Of a stretch of 64,000 nucleotides of DNA, positions 63,721 through 64,000 are shown one piece after another. Made by a program: the position numbers and the translations under genes. The number at the start of each line of letters is the position of its first letter. The first letter of the stretch is position 1. The stretch is from NCBI RefSeq assembly GCF_042682565.1, contig NZ_JBHUIC010000005.1, one strand, 5' to 3'. This stretch comes from Pistricoccus aurantiacus. Lineage in GTDB: Bacteria; Pseudomonadota; Gammaproteobacteria; Pseudomonadales; Halomonadaceae. The notes below the pieces were generated by a model. It was not told where the DNA came from. It saw only the letters and a program-made list of their open reading frames with translations, and did not search any database.

Positions 63721-64000
63721 TCAGCTTACGGCAACCTGATAACGGCGCTCGACCTCTTCCCAGTCGATGACGTTATAGAAGGCTTCGATATAGTCCGGGC
63801 GCTTGTTCTGATACTTCAGATAGTAGGCGTGCTCCCAGACGTCCAGCCCCAGCACCGGGGTGTTGCCGTGCATCAGCGGGCTATCCTGGTTCAGGGTGTT
63901 CTCCACCACCAGGGATTTCTTGGGCGTGACGCTCAGCCAGGCCCAGCCGCTGCCGAAACGACCCAGGGCCGCCTTGGTGAAGCTTTCCTTGAAGGCGTCG
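63721..64000 (-). CDS. Superoxide dismutase [Mn/Fe], C-terminal part (cut by window edge)
   Basis: The C-terminal 92 residues of a SodA/SodB-type enzyme. The metal-ligand signature DVWEHAYYLKYQN and the preceding NQDSPLM region are clear, and AFKESFTKAALGRFGSGWAW continues to the window edge, where the 5' end is lost. The phrase NQDSPLM leans to the Mn form, but metal use cannot be fixed from this fragment. It lies convergent with vapC. Confidence 0.93.
   Translation of the reverse strand, partial: DAFKESFTKAALGRFGSGWAWLSVTPKKSLVVENTLNQDSPLMHGNTPVLGLDVWEHAYYLKYQNKRPDYIEAFYNVIDWEEVERRYQVAVS

Overview
The window looks like chromosomal DNA of a GC-rich, probably halophilic gammaproteobacterium, most plausibly a Halomonas relative (Halomonadaceae). 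The grounds are the gene order nrdR-ribD-ribBA-like-ribH-nusB-thiL-pgpA, a KtrAB potassium uptake pair, thiBPQ, an IutA-like receptor with FhuF-type reductase, and generally GC-rich codon use. The genus is an inference; no rRNA gene is present to settle it.

Layout. 0.2-28 kb is core genome: redox chaperones (hslO, hslR), nudE, ktrAB, a mannose-1-phosphate guanylyltransferase, ilvD, a thiamine ABC transporter (thiBPQ), an AT-richer phosphoribosyltransferase-HAD gene, a Lon-family protease, a DUF945 protein, the riboflavin/thiamine operon, a GlsB-like membrane protein, a cold-shock protein, an MHYT-GGDEF-EAL protein and recQ. 28-35 kb is an accessory zone: a FitAB-type toxin-antitoxin pair, a four-copy 23-bp direct-repeat array, an orphan HigA-like antidote, an Mrr-like nuclease, decayed hsdR and hsdM relics, a NERD-domain helicase and an alpha/beta hydrolase.

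34,984-58,575 is a genomic island integrated at the 3' end of a tRNA-Ile(CAU) gene. A 46-bp exact direct repeat of the tRNA 3' half marks both ends, and a tyrosine integrase sits beside the intact tRNA. Cargo, from the left: a two-gene reverse-transcriptase defence system that fits DRT type 3 (drt3a/drt3b) with a candidate ncRNA carrying a CACACAC tract downstream; a type I restriction-modification operon (hsdM, a DUF1016 nuclease, hsdS, a truncated Fic leader, a SRAP protein, hsdR); a serine recombinase, MobC and a small VirB5/EexN/VirB6 transfer remnant whose region contains four copies of a 16-bp dyad; two small DNA-binding-type genes; a P-loop (KAP-like) ATPase; and a partial second integrase.

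After the island the core resumes: a YceI-like secreted protein, a Fur-regulated iron block (IutA-like receptor, FhuF-like reductase, a small protein of unknown function with its own Fur-overlapped promoter), a VapBC pair and the C-terminal part of a Mn/Fe superoxide dismutase running off the window.

Taken together, the accessory stretch is a defence hotspot. DRT3, an intact type I system with associated nuclease and abasic-site protein, an Mrr-like nuclease, a NERD helicase and a KAP-like ATPase sit among toxin-antitoxin genes and relics of an earlier, related restriction system. All functions are inferred from sequence motifs; no database search was possible.
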